NCBI GenBank assembly: GCA_905250115.1
Contig: CAJNOI010000032.1
Coordinates: 62,001-126,000 of the forward strand
Direction: 5' to 3'
Source of the DNA: Adineta steineri
Lineage: Eukaryota; Rotifera; Eurotatoria; Adinetida; Adinetidae
DNA length: 64,000 nucleotides
Positions 9,159-22,117 of the stretch are shown one piece after another. Each line of letters opens with the position of its first letter. Within the stretch, counting starts at the first letter, position 1. The position numbers and the translations under genes were made by a program. The notes beneath the pieces were generated by a model. The model did not search any database, had not been told where the DNA came from, and saw nothing but the letters and a program-made list of their open reading frames with translations.

Positions 9159-12100
9159 ATGCTTATGGCATCTCCAACAACGTTTAATAGCTCATCAAAT
9201 ATCACCAATGGAAATGATCCAAAGAATGTCTCTCCAACAGATTATTCCGTAGAAGAAATCGGTTAAATTTTTATTTCTATTTTAGTAATTATTTATAAAT
9301 CTAATTCTATTTATTTCAAAATAGAACGTACAATTAATGATTTCTATTCCCCAACATCGCAATTATCTGTTCCACAACGTCAACAATTAAATCATATTCT
9401 TGAATGTTTACAATATTCTCCATTAGCATGGGATTTTTCGTGGAAATTATTAAATATAAATAAATCTCCAAGTGTACAATTTTTTGGTGCTGTTGCTCTA
9501 TGTAATAAAATATCAAAACATTTGTAAGATAAAACTTTTTTTCTGTAAAATATATCTCTATATATATATATATATACTAGATCGGAATTAGATGATAATC
9601 AAATTCAACAATTATTTCAACAATTGATTCAACGTTTAATATTTTATATATCAATTAATTCCAAACAAATAACAATTAAATTAGTTGTTGCTGTAAATAG
9701 AATTTTTTTGTTAAAAAGAAATTCTTAATTATTTTGTTTAGCTGGGACATTTAATATTGAATATGATGCCTGATAAATGGAAGAATGGTATAACAGCAAT
9801 TATTACATTATTTACGCAATCACAAAATGAATTTTTAATCAAACATGTTTGTTAATTTGAAATAGATTTTATTTTGTTTTTTATTTTATTTTTTTCTTCT
9901 AGCCTGAAAAAGGACATTTAATTGTTTTAAATATTTTAACTATTCTTCCTGAAGAAGTAAGTTTTCGTCGATTTTGAAATAGAAAAACAAAACATCTGTT
10001 TCTTTGATTTCGGTGCATTTCTTTTTTCGTCTATATTCGTCGTACTGATATATATATATAGATAGATTAGTGCGTTCTTTCGCTATAACATTTTCTCTTT
10101 TCTTACGATATCATTTATCGTACTTAATATTGACTGTCTATTTATTCATTCTATTGATAAAATCGAATAACAAATGCATTTGTGTTCTTTTTAGTATTGA
10201 AAATGTTACGGAACAGATGGAGGTTAATACTTCTTGAAAGACTAATACAATATATTTTGTGTTATATTTCACAATGAAAATAAATTTAAAAATAAAAAAG
10301 TGCTGAATATTTGTGAGAAAACCAATCTGAATGTTGCAGACGTTTGCGGTCATTTTATTGAATCTCTTGAGTATAAATAAGTTCGTGTGAGTCTAAGAAA
10401 CTCTTCAAAATACTGAAGTCTATGTCAAAATGATTTATTGGATATATAATTTTTATGAGTAAAATGTTTAGTTGTATTTGATACTGAAAGTAAATATTTT
10501 CAAGTACTTTATTAGATTAAATCTATTATTGAAGTATGATGCTGTCTATGTAAAATCATAGAGCTCATTAGAGGTGTCTCAAAAGAAAGCTATAATGTTT
10601 TTATCCATTTTACCGGTTGTCTCGTGACAGGAAAGTTAAGTGAAAAAACTAGTTGAACCATTTTTATAACTCCGCATGTAAGACTTATGATTTCATAGCT
10701 ATAATGTGATACACAAGTCTTTGATCTTTTTGAATCAAAATATTTATAGTTTGTGAACGATATTTTGAGGCAAATAATTGACATAAGTTTCATCATAGCT
10801 CGACATTGTGGAGTATACTTCAGTGAAAGAATGCAATTGAAAGCTCTTAAAAACTTGTATTATAAAGATTTTGAAAAATGTAAACGTGAAGTGTTTTTAC
10901 TATTACTTCATACATCATCTAGTATCATATTACATTTAAACATAAAAAACTGTTTATGTGTAGTTCTCAAATCGAGTTTATAGATGCATATTATATTCGT
11001 TTCTCTACTGTCTCTTTCTCCAGCAAGAAATAATAATAATATCAAGAAAATTCATTTTTTTTCTAGTTTTCGCGTATTGTTGTATCTAAAGCTCAGCGTG
11101 CATCAATCCGAGTTGAACTCGAAAGTCAATTCCCAACTGGTAATTTCAATAAAATGTGTATCTACTTTTTTTGTGAATTTCTATTCTTAATATATATTTA
11201 GTTCTTACTTATATACAATTTATTATTGCTACATATAATCAGGCAGATATTCTTGGTAAAATGTTTTCATGTCTATCAAAATGGCTTGAATTTGGTATAT
11301 CAATTATAAAAGTTGAATCACTTTTTGATTATTTATTTAATTCATTAAATAATGAAAGTATATTTGATGATGCATCCGATTGTATTATTGTATTATTTAC
11401 ATCACCTGATGCATTAAAGTAAATCCATATAGAAATAAAGAATAACAAAAAAAAACAACAAATTTTATTCATTTAGATATCCATCAACATTTTCACGTCT
11501 TTTACCATATGTTTTACAACTTGAATTCATACTTGATCAAGCATTAATGATTGGTGATAAAGTAAAATATATATAGGAAATATTCATTTGATATTTACAT
11601 TAAATTTTAAGGAAAAAGCGGAGTGTATAACAAAATTAATTACTCAATTTGGTGAAAACCTTGCTCAACTTATTGTTCAAATGGCTATTACGCCTAATCA
11701 ACAGATACAAACACTTTCACATAAATTTTGTTGCCTTGTTATGGTATAAATCTTGTTTGTTTTATTAAACAAAAATAAATTGAAATTTATCCTAGAAATG
11801 TACTGATATGAAAGGACAATATCCCGTTGAAGAGACATGTTCTGAATTAACATTTAGTTTTTGGTATGCATTACAGGTATGATTAAACTTCGTTTATTTA
11901 TAAGAAAAATTTTTCTTTTTTTTATCGAATATTAGGAGGAAGTAACATCAGCAGATGAAGATGAAAAACAAATGATTTTATTAGAATTATTTCGTCCATA
12001 TTTTGAACGTTTAATTGAAGTATTAATCTCTAAAGGACAATTACCAGAAAATGATAGTATTTTTACAAGTGAAGATAAAGAAACATTTCGATGTTATCGT

Positions 12101-15100
12101 GTAGATATAACCGATACAATGGTTAAGAAAAACAAAATAATATTAAATTTGAAATAAATAAAAATTTATTTTAGATGTGCATGCATAATGTTCTTGGAAA
12201 TCGAGCCATTGAAGGTAAATTGATGTCGAATTTTTATTAAGGAGAAAAGTAACATTTTCTTGAAGAATTAATTAAAAATTCTAAAGCACTTCATTTTCTT
12301 ATTGGAATAAAATAGTTGGCTTCGCGGAAGATATTATTTCTAAAAATATCATCAATGGAGAAAAAACTAAGAACTAGAACTAAAATTTGTTTAGCACTGT
12401 GCGTAGGAGGGTGTGTGATATACACATATAAAGTTTTGAATTATAATACGAGAGTGACTTTATTAGATAGGAACATTAAATGAAGGTTTTATGAAGACTA
12501 ACACTCTCGGATTACCTTAATCGGATAGATAAAATAAGCTTTCGAGCCTTATCTTCTAAGAGAAAGAAAGTTTATAAAAATGCTAACTATAAATAACATT
12601 GGACAAAAAATAATTAAATGTCCAGTGACTGAATTCTGAATTTGAAGAATCTCAATTATAACTTCAACATTTCATACGTATACATTTTTGTTTTGTGAAT
12701 TTCTAGTATTAGCCAACCATCTATTATTAGCAGTTGAACAAAATCAAACTTGGCAGGTAGAATTTCATCGATAAAATTTAATTGAAATTTATAATTTCTT
12801 CGTCTAAATAGCGACAAGAATCGATTATTCAATTAGTTGGTGCCGGTTCTGAATATGTTCCACTTGATGAAAATCTAGTTTTACCACGAATTTTTTTACT
12901 TTTACCAAAATTAAATTTTTGTAACAGTTCAATTATTAATGCAACTCTTATGGTCCTTGGTAAATTTTGTTTATTGAAATATCTTCACTCAATAAAATTA
13001 ATTTTCTTTTTGTTTTCAAGGACAATATAGTAGTTGGTTAGGTCATCATCAGGAAACATTACAAAATTGTGTACATTTATGTATTAATGCTTTGTCAACT
13101 CCTGAATTAATACAATCAGCTTCAATTGCATTAAAAGAATTAACAATGGAAAATCGTATGCATATGTCAAAATATCTCAATGATATATTTCCAATAATAA
13201 AAGTAAAAATAAGAAAAAGCTCTTATTTTAATAAGTACACGTTAATATTAATAGAATGTTCTTGAGAATGCTAATGTTCAACCAAATGATCGTATTCGTT
13301 GTGTTGCAATTATTGGTTATATCCTATCAGCATATCCATCAAAAATTGTTATTGATCATTTAAATATATTACTTGCACCTGAAGTTAATAAATTACTTGC
13401 TTATTTATCAGAAACAGGTGGTGAAAAGGTAAGATTAACGGCAATACCTTTTAAAATATTTCCATTTGTTTCCTTTTAATAGAATGTTATATTAAGAAAA
13501 CAAAATGTTTGTACAACATTAAGTTTTATTTCTGTTCTTATCACTGCTATTGGTTATTGTGGTGATCAAAGTGATAATGAAGAAAATGAACAACATCAAA
13601 AACAAATAGAAGCTGTTAACGATATACCTGAAGTGGTATGTTAATGAAAAGAAAAAATATGATTTATATCTTTAATATTTAAATATGTAGAAAAACAAAA
13701 ATTTTAAATCGATTCTAATATAGACATAGACAAAATGGTTTTTTTTGCCAGTAAAAAAAGATATAAATTTCGCGTAAATTTATTTCGAAATTATGTCACA
13801 CCGGAATTGATTTCAAAATATGTCATAAATGCTTATACATATTCCAGGTTTTTCCTATTATAACCTGTTGAGTTATTCGATTCATTTTTGGGGTAAGAAG
13901 TTTATGTAAGATAAATATATGATGCGCAACATATTTTCACTTCTACGAGCACAAATAATATTTAAACATGTTTGTACAAATTGAAGCGACAATCATTTAT
14001 TCTGTTTCTTTTTACTAACTGCTTGTATGATTATCTAATATATTCACATAACAAAAGCATATTATAGCAAGTCTTGATAAGGTTCCTTTGACTATCTAAA
14101 CATGTGTAAAATATTCGGAGGTATCATGAGTAGGCATGTACCGAGTCCGAGCCGCTCGGGGCTCGGTAGGCTCGGGCTCGGTCAAGCTCGGGGTTCGGTC
14201 AAGCTCGGGGTTCGGTCAGGCTCAGGGCTCGGTCTTGGTAGACTCGAGACTCGGTCAAGGCTCGGGTGTCAGATTGATGTGGGAGTGAGCTTCTAACACC
14301 TGATCCCGGCCGACCCCGAGCCCTGACCGAGCCCCGAGCCCGAGAGGCTTGGGCTCGGTACATTCCTAATCATGAGTACAGAGTTTTAAATCATTCTTGG
14401 CAATTATAGAAAACAGGCGGTTCATTTTGATTTATTTCTAGTTATGCTGTGTTCTCCGCGATCTTGATCCAATTCTTCATCTGGTTCTTAAACAATACGC
14501 TGATGATAATGAAGTAACAGAAGTAAGATGATCAAAAAAAACTCTTAATTTTTAAATAATAAATGAAATAATTTCAATTTAAAGAAACTTTGTGAAATAC
14601 TTTCACGAACAGTAACAACATTGAGAGAATCAAGTAGTCCAATATTAAATACTCTCTTACAATTATTACAAAATATTGGGCCAACTATATTACATTTACA
14701 ATTTTTAAATTTTGTTAGAAATGTATGTAGTTTTTTTTTGTTTTTAATAAGAAAACAATTTGTTGGTCTTTTAGACACTTCTTCTTTTTTCACAAGATAC
14801 AGACAAACAAACATTTAATTTATTTCTTGCTGTTCTTCAAAGATTTGGATGTCTTTTCAATGGAGGTTTGAACAAAAAAACAAATTTTATTTGAAAGTTC
14901 TATATTTTATTAAAATTAGATATAGTATGGTTAAAAAATCATGTAGATATTGTAGAAGATTTCGCTAATTTTCTTATCCAAGTAAAATAATTCGTCTTAA
15001 AGAAAATTATCTCTATTTAATTATTTTACATTTAGGTTATTAAAAAATTACCACATGTTGTGCATCATTGCCCTAACGAAGCATTTGTTCTACTTTTTCA

Positions 15101-16005
15101 ATTTGGTAATTTCGATAATATATATAAAAAAATTTTTTTCGATATTGTGATTTATTTTATAGTAAAAAGTGGTCTTCAATTACATGAACAGTCAACATTA
15201 AGAAGTATAACTATGTTTACGGTAGTGTAAATAAAATTTCAATATTTATTGATTATGATTATTTATTTTAAAGTCGAATTATATTGAATATACAAAATTA
15301 AATCAACGAGCAGCTGATCTTTTACAACAAAATGGTCTTGAAATTGTACAGATTCTTCTTAAGGTTAGCTATGAATTTCTTCATTTTCGTTTTTATTGAT
15401 ATTTGTGTATAGACAAAGAAAAGAATATAATATTTACACATTCAAGTATATTCTTGTTCGATCTCAATATAAACAATAGCCGATATAGTCAGTGCTTATA
15501 GAAAAAAGTTTTTCTTAAGACCTATTCAAAAGTTAATAAGAAAAATTCATTTGAAAATAGAAAATATCAGTATATGAATATATAAACGGCACGTATAAGT
15601 CAATATAATATTGTATTAAGAGTACTGTTGACTTATGTAATATTAAAAAACTATTCTTATTCTAGTGCATTGGTAGCGCAAGTCCTCGTCATTTAGTTGA
15701 TACATTATCATTACCATTGTTTACTCTCTCAAAAGCATATATTGATTGGACATCAAATTGGGTTCAACAATGTTTAAACGATCCAAATTTTCCTACCCCA
15801 TCTCCAAAGCGCCATCATCGTGAAGCATTAATCAAAGCATTAACATCGTACGTATATATATATATTCTCTTTTATTGTATTTGAAATAAACTGTTTTAGT
15901 GAACGTACAAGCCGTGCAAATTTTAAAGATAATATAAATACATTTTCATCGACATGTCGTGGCATAGACTATAGTGGGACAACATCAAATAAAAATCGTT
16001 CGTGA
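9159..16005 (+). CDS. IPO13: Importin-13 (karyopherin beta family)
   Basis: Bidirectional nuclear transport receptor of the transportin-3/importin-13 branch. About 20 exons; the first runs 9159-9261 and the stop is at 16003. The N-terminal HEAT region reads DFYSPTSQLSVPQRQQLN, SPLAWDFSWKLL and VQFFGAVALCNKISKHL, matching the importin-beta N-terminal motif of IPO13. Further landmarks are LNMMPDKWKNGI, LTILPEEF, LTFSFWYALQ, FRCYRVDITDTM, TSRANFKDNINTF and a C-terminal CRGIDY before the stop. Most introns are 45-70 bp, but four are long: 9957-11066, about 12216-12705, about 13637-14441 (holding the MITE) and about 15364-15664. The first exon adds about 34 Ser/Asn-rich residues. The whole HEAT array appears intact and in frame. 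Confidence 0.93.
9957..11066 (+). other. Unusually long intron of importin-13
   Basis: 1,110-bp intron between LPEE and FSRIVVSKAQ, roughly twenty times the usual intron length here. The sequence from about 10.5 to 10.98 kb has a few open frames and a slightly richer composition, but I find no terminal repeats or recognisable protein. It may hold an old, degraded insertion or regulatory DNA. Confidence 0.5.
14123..14376. mobile_element. GC-rich hAT-like MITE with 8-bp target site duplication
   Basis: A 238-bp element (14131-14368) inserted in an importin-13 intron. It is bounded by identical 8-bp direct repeats ATCATGAG (14123-14130 and 14369-14376). Its ends are imperfect inverted repeats: left TAGGCATGTACCGAGTCC..., right (reverse complement) TAGGAATGTACCGAGCCC..., matching at about 26 of the first 30 bases. 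The interior is filled with short repeats of the CTCGG / GGCTCGGTCAAG type on both arms, much richer in GC than the surroundings. An 8-bp duplication with TAGG...-type short inverted ends is the mark of hAT transposons; the size and lack of any reading frame make it non-autonomous. Confidence 0.85.
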
Positions 16006-16310
16006 CAAAATACAAATAACAAAGCTGTATAGACATTTTCTTTTCGTTTTTTTTTCTCTCTCTCTCTTTTTTTCATTTATTTATATAAGGATGATTAGTC
16101 GTCTTTCATTTTTCAACTAGCTGATAAACACTGTTTCTCTCATGTGTACAGTTCTTTTTTTTTTTTTCATTGTAAAACTGAAGATATTTTTTCTTTTTTT
16201 GTTCTTCAAAAAGTGTTTTAAGATGAACAAAAAGAAAACACATATTTGAAGAACTAACGACTAAACAGTTATCTTCTTTCTTATAAACTTTTTGTGTGTA
16301 TTTTGAGATC

Positions 16311-17838
16311 ATGTGTATTCTTTTCTGTTATTTACAAGACGAAAAAATTGATACAGGTTATGAATTAATATTATTATCAAATCGTGATGAAGATTTTCAA
16401 CGACCAGCTATTCATGCTCATGTTTGGAAAGATACGAAATATGCAATTGGAGGTTGGAAATAAAATTTTTGCTTTTTTTCTTCTCATATTTTAAATTGAT
16501 TAAACAAAAAAATTTCTTTAATATATATAAAGGACAAGATCAAACACTATCACGTGAAGGTGGAACTTGGTTATCTTTAAATACTGTTCAATGCAAGATT
16601 GGTGTTTTATTAAATTTAACTTCGAGTTTAGTCGCAACAAAAAAAGACAATGCACAGAGCCGAGGTTTTCTTGTAACAAATTTTGTCAATAATTCCGAGA
16701 TTAATCTCGATACATATATGGATGAATTACAAAAGACTAAAATGAATTATACAGGTTTTAATTTTCTTGGACTCGAACGACAATCGGAGTCGAAGTGAGT
16801 CAAATATGACCTGCTTATTTGCTTATAATGAATAGAATATAAAACTAATCATACAGATTTAGCAAAATTGCTTTTAGATAGAATATGCATTTATATTATG
16901 ATTATCTACATGAGTTTCCAGGAAAGAAAAATGCTAAAAATAGATATAGACTTTTACGCCAATGCTAAAGAATGAACTCATCATATTTATACTAACGCTG
17001 ATTTATGAGGCATTACAATAATAGTATCATGATTATATCATCAGTGTTTTCTTATATGGAAATATAAAATAAGTACCTAGACGTTTAACATACTGCTTCT
17101 AGCCTATACACAAGATATTCTTTATATTTTGAATTATAACTGGATAATCTTTTCTATCAATAGAAAATGGCATGCGAAATATATAAATAATATTTCACTC
17201 GAATCATTACCAGTTGATATCGACACATGTAAGTCGATTTTATGTTTTTATTCAACTAAATGATCTTTTTTTGTATGTATTATGATAGCTATCTTCGGTT
17301 TTAGTAATCATATATATGGTGATCAATATGCATTTGAGAAAACTCGTCATGGTTGCCAGTTATTAAAAACATCTCTTATTGAATTAACAGATAATTATAC
17401 AAAACCAATTACAGATGAAATAGAATTAATTCGACGATTATTTTGTATATTAAGTGATAGTACAGTGTAAGTTTTCTTTTTATAAGAAAGATCTTAACTT
17501 TTTATAATTTAATTTAGTTTTGCTGAAGATTCTAATATTGCTACGGTTTATTCACATTATACAGTTGGGAATCGTAGACAAATTTCATCTATAAATGTTC
17601 CTACAACAGATGAAGCACGAAATTATGGAACAAGGTTAATTGCTTTCATTTAATTTTTCATAACCATCGATTTTCTCTTTCTAGAACATCAACAATTATT
17701 CTTATTCGTCGTGATCAAACAGGTCTTTTTATTGAAAAAACTCGTAATAATCCGTTAATTAATCCATTAGAATGGATAGAACATAAATGGCATTTTAAAT
17801 TAAATAATGTAATTGAACCTCCTGTTTTAATAAATTAA
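16311..17838 (+). CDS. TANGO2: TANGO2-family (NRDE domain) protein
   Basis: Exons 16311-16452, 16533-16794, 17164-17228, 17289-17466, 17518-17634 and 17685-17838 total 918 nt (305 aa), close to the usual family length. The start MCILFCYL keeps the conserved Cys2 of the NRDE (Asn-Arg-Asp-Glu) domain, followed by ELILLSNRDEDFQRPA, GGTWLSLN and IGVLLNLTS. The 3' half has GFSNHIYG and NYGTRTSTIILI, also typical. TANGO2 proteins act in lipid/acyl-CoA and haem handling and Golgi organisation; the exact reaction is not settled. The gene starts about 300 bp after importin-13 on the same strand. Nothing is disrupted. Confidence 0.9.
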
Positions 17839-18050
17839 TCGAATAAATAAGTAGAAAAAAATCTTGCAAGGTTAAAAGTGAAAGAGAAAGAAAGGGTTGG
17901 GTTGTATTCTTTTGTATATATAAGATAATCGATTATCTCCCTCTCCATAACGATTACGCGAGAGAAGTAGAAGAAAAAAGACAGTAGTACCATTCGCTGT
18001 TGACTTATATCAATGCAAGGTTAGTTATCATATTCTGAAGTATTGGACTT

Positions 18051-19194
18051 ATGTCATCGGCAAATGATACTTATCTTAATCTACTCGTTCAAATGCAACC
18101 AAAAAGTATTTTAAAAAAGTCTCCATCACCAAGATTTCCGGATACATCGATAAATCTCGATGATGATCATGATTCGAACATTATTTCATCATCGTCTTAT
18201 GAAAACGAGAAAAACTATATTGACATAGATGAAACCAGTAATAATCACATATGTATACTTAATGATAATCAATCCGATGAAAAGAATATTTCAACACAAT
18301 CTTCTATCGAAACTCCATTTACTAAATTAATAACATCATCACAAGAAAATTTATGTCAAACTGGCATTGATAATCATACAATACGAACTTTTCCACGCGC
18401 TGATTCAACATCATCATCATCATCATCAGTTCTCGCATCAGGTGATGAACAAAAACAACAACAACAACAGTCTAAACGTATTAAAATGAAACCAAAGAAA
18501 ACTTATTCTAGACCATTTATTACCACTAATATAGTCTCTTCATCGGCATCGTCAAGTGATAATAATGATGAAAGAAAAGCAAAACGATCCTTACAAGGAT
18601 CTAAAATAACGATTATACGTTCCGATAAACATCGACACAAAGATATGCAACTTGATGAATTCATGCGCAAGTATCAACAGCAAGGAGGTATCTATATACC
18701 ACCAAAAGAAAATCATGATGAAGAACAAATAACAACAGATAATCAAATAAACGATGATGATGATCAACAGTAAGTACAATCATATGATTTCTATCTCGAT
18801 ATTATCTTTTTTTAATTTAAGGTCATCAATAATACAACAACAACAGAATTCATCTAGTAAGAAAGAATCATTTAATGATGATACAATAAGTTTATTAAAA
18901 TCAATTGATGCAATAACATTATCACCGGCATCTCTTTCTCCTTTACAATTATTATTTGATGTTGCACGTACAAATCAATTTAATCGTCGAACTAAAATCG
19001 ACCATATTCGTCAATATGTTGAAGAACAAATTGGTATATCAGCTTTTTTAACAATTTATAAACTAATTAAATCATCACAAATACCTATTGATATACGACA
19101 AAAACCATTTTGTCATTATGCAAATTTTATTCCTCATCTATGCTGTTTAATTATGCTTGAAAGTGAACAACAAAAAAAATCGATTGTTAAATAA
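18051..19194 (+). CDS. Hypothetical protein, disordered N-terminus and small helical C-terminal domain
   Basis: Exons 18051-18769 and 18822-19194 total 1,092 nt (363 aa). I do not recognise the protein. The first 270 residues are low-complexity and charged, with Ser and Gln runs, an SILKKSPSP motif and a basic stretch KRIKMKPKKTYSR that could serve as a nuclear signal. The last 80 residues look folded and helical (LSPLQLLFDVARTN, IRQYVEEQIGISAFLTIYKLIK, FIPHLCCLIMLES). The RxYxEEQxGxxxFxxxYKLIK pattern loosely recalls C-terminal segments of some NIMA-related kinases, but no kinase domain is present and this is unverified. Its 3' end faces the next gene at about 50 bp. Confidence 0.6.
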
Positions 19195-19241
19195 AATATC
19201 TCTATGACTCCTCTCTACAAGAGATTTTAATCAAATGAAAA

Positions 19242-19907
19242 TTATATTCTTGATATAGAAGAATGTGATTGTAATCTTTTATCATTATGAAAATAAATAT
19301 CTGAATATTGATACGTTTCAGTTCGTGGATATTTTTGTTGAAATATCAACGATTCATCAAATATTTCTTGGTGATATAATCCTGTATAGCAATCGGATAT
19401 GAGACATGGGCAATATGAAGCCATATTTGAATAACAATAATAACAGTACGAAGATAACGATGGATAATTGTATGTTGTTGGATAGGAATAAAATTGATTT
19501 GCGTCGGATATAGATTCAATAATATTTGATGATTGTTGTTGAGATTCATTAATTCTATTGAATCGTTGTTGTTTTTGACGATTGTAATAAGTATGATTAC
19601 GAGAATAAGATTGTTGACGATATCGTTTTCGTTGATATCTTGATATTTTATACTGATTATGATAACGAGATTGAAATAAATCATCATCACCAAGTAATTC
19701 ACCGATAGTAGGATTCTTCTTGATTAAATCTATATTATTCTTTTCAATATTTACTTTTGCTATTGTTATTTTCTTTTGTGAATATGTTAAACAAGATGGT
19801 GAACTATTACTTCTAGATGGTTGCACCATCTTATTTGATTCTAATAAAAATAAAACATTAGGAAAAGATTTCGAAATATTATTTCGATTTAATGAATATT
19901 TTGGCAT
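19242..19907 (-). CDS. Hypothetical Tyr/Gln/Arg-rich protein
   Basis: Single exon of 221 codons from ATG 19907. Not recognised. The middle is rich in Arg, Gln, Asn and Tyr (RYQRKRYRQQSYSRN), followed by a Tyr/Ser/Cys-rich part (YPSLSSYCYYCYSNM), suggesting a disordered, possibly RNA-associated protein. There is no leader, membrane segment or known motif. It is convergent with the gene at 18051-19194, their stops lying about 50 bp apart. That it is a real gene rests on length and the absence of a better frame; expression evidence would decide. Confidence 0.45.
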   Translation of the reverse strand: MPKYSLNRNNISKSFPNVLFLLESNKMVQPSRSNSSPSCLTYSQKKITIAKVNIEKNNIDLIKKNPTIGELLGDDDLFQSRYHNQYKISRYQRKRYRQQSYSRNHTYYNRQKQQRFNRINESQQQSSNIIESISDANQFYSYPTTYNYPSLSSYCYYCYSNMASYCPCLISDCYTGLYHQEIFDESLIFQQKYPRTETYQYSDIYFHNDKRLQSHSSISRI

Positions 19908-20127
19908 TTTTCTCTTTAATAAATATATATTGTCTGTACTTGCTTGTATAATATTAATGGATACTGGTTTTTAAATCATACTTTCTTGAATATACCGTAT
20001 TCATAGAGACTAAGAATACGCGCGATATAAAAGATTTATTTATTGGAAAAAATGAAAAATTTTTTTTTGCTTAAATAAAATATTAAATATAGGATATATT
20101 TTACAAAAGAATAGTTTTAGTTCGTGG

Positions 20128-21521
20128 TTAATGATTATTATTACAGTTATTACTTTCGCCAATAGTTTTACTATTAAAGAATTTACTTTTATCTAAATAA
20201 AGTAAAAAAATATAAGTTTACAGGAAAGAAGACATGAGTTTTTCATACCAGATTTATCAAAATTTGATAAATATTCTGCCAATGATTGATTTTTGAAATC
20301 AGTATAATCTAATATTAAAAATTATAGAGTAAATACGAAGAATTGAATTGATAAACTTACCATCACGAATATGAAGATTTGTTAATGCATTCCATCGATC
20401 TTTGATTTCAGGATCAACTGGTGCAATAGATAATAATTGTTTAAGTTGTGTTTGATTGCCTTGTTCTTGCTTATTTAACATTTCATAATCTCTAACTGAT
20501 CCACAAAAAGCATCAATAGAATGTTTTTCCAAAGTATTAAACATTGCTTTAGAATCTTCAGCTTCCTTGTATAATATTGTTGAACCAAATAACCATGGAG
20601 CAATTGAAGTTATTTCATTTTGATTTTTCATCCATATTAAACGAGATGTTTTATCCATATTAAACCAAAGGCTAAATATTAGTTTCAATATTGAGAGGAA
20701 AATATTTTTTCAAATAAAACTTACGCTGCTAATAAAACTTGTTCAGTAAAAGTTTTATGCGAATATTGAATGATATCATTATTATTTGATAATAAACGAA
20801 TCATTGGCATATCCGAATGAATATTTGTTGCATTTGTATATTTACTTTCAGCTTCATTAGCATTTCGAATAAAATTATTCCAACCAACTGCTGATACTTT
20901 CGATGTTAAATCTTTTGTAATAAGGCCCTTTTTTAATGGTCGTAATGGATTATGTGTTTGTTGTTTTGCTAATTCAAAATTATCATCATCCGTAATAATA
21001 CAATCAACAGCCAACTTTTGAATTCGTTGAGAAATCCCCATCTTAATTAGATCTTCTGGATTACACCAACAAAAAGTAAGACCACTTTGGAGACATGCTA
21101 ATTGTAATATAATCCGTTCTTTGCTAAAATCTGGTAAAATAGCCAGTACCTATTTAAAAAAACCCACATTATTAGGATACATATAAATTTAATAATTTAC
21201 AGTTTTTCCTGCTGTTAAATCAAATCCTTGTCCAGTAAGTACATTCGCGAAACGAGATGATTGTATATATATATCATTAAATGTTAATTTATGATATTCA
21301 TTATTGCTACGTTCACATATCCATAATGCCTCTTGTTTTGGTTGTTCAATAGCCAAATGTTGTATAACATCATTAATAAGACGAGCATTGATTTTATCTC
21401 CTTGTCGTAAATAATTAATAACACAAGGTAATTTCAAAATATTACCTAATTTATTTATGTTTTGTTGAATAGAAATACGTCGTGCGGTTTCTTTCATCAT
21501 CATCATCATATTAATGTACAT
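20128..21521 (-). CDS. Truncated, degenerate acyl-CoA synthetase-like (AMP-binding) protein
   Basis: Exons on the minus strand 21201-21521, 20725-21149, 20361-20671, 20249-20308 and 20128-20192 total 1,182 nt (393 aa), shorter than the about 550-600 aa of ACSM/acyl-CoA synthetases. The first half follows the family: EALWICERSNNEYHKLTFNDI, a SSRFANVLTGQGF segment, and VLAILPDFSKERIILQLACLQSGL. At the place of the AMP-binding P-loop (TSGTTGxPK) the protein instead reads RLLSNNNDIIQYSHKTF, so the nucleotide signature is lost. The C-terminal adenylation subdomain is missing: the gene ends in a short Ser/Asn-rich tail. Reading frame and splice sites are intact, so it may be a pseudoenzyme rather than a dead gene. 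An enzymatic role is unlikely. Confidence 0.6.
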
Positions 21522-22117
21522 CGATAATAAAAATATTATGAGTATAAATCATTTATAGAACCAAAATTTCCAACGGATGTGAATAATACTTCCTTGATTA
21601 ATCATAACGTACATACATGACATAATAGAAAACGAAATACGCAAATGTACACACCCACTTTTTTCTTTTTTTAAACCAAAATATAAACCTTAAATGCATC
21701 ATAGCAGCTTGCACTTATTTGCCTTAAAATCAATAAAAATTTTAAGAGGCTCTTATGACAAAAGTTATTTTTGTAATAATATCCAAGCTTTTAACAAAAC
21801 ATTGTATTGATCAATGAAATATTTTCACTAGTCCATAGTTTATCGTCACGAGTATTTATAGGTGCAAAGGTAAAAATAATTTCACAATACTTCTAACTGC
21901 ATTTATGTAAAAGAGAATTTTTACCTTAGAAAATATTGCTATTCATAATAATTAATTATTTTAAGAGAATATTTCTAATTATATCAATCATTTTATTACA
22001 AACAAAAATAACATCGATTTCTTTTTTGATTTAACACTAACAACTGTACAAAACACGAGTTTTTATATTTACACATATGTAGAAGAAGAAAAAAATAATT
22101 ACACAAAAAAATACAAT
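21522..22117. other. Spacer upstream of the acyl-CoA-synthetase-like gene
   Basis: 596 bp AT-rich. It contains the 5' flank of the ACS-like gene and the 3' flank of the ankyrin/SOCS gene. No gene or repeat seen. Confidence 0.4.

Noticed and set aside
10753..11190. Open frames inside the 1.1-kb importin-13 intron
   Set aside because: No coding composition or family features; the flanking exons join in frame across them.
14102..14296. Open frame rich in Gly/Leu/Arg/Ser
   Set aside because: It lies inside the MITE within an importin-13 intron and only reflects the GC-rich CTCGG repeats.
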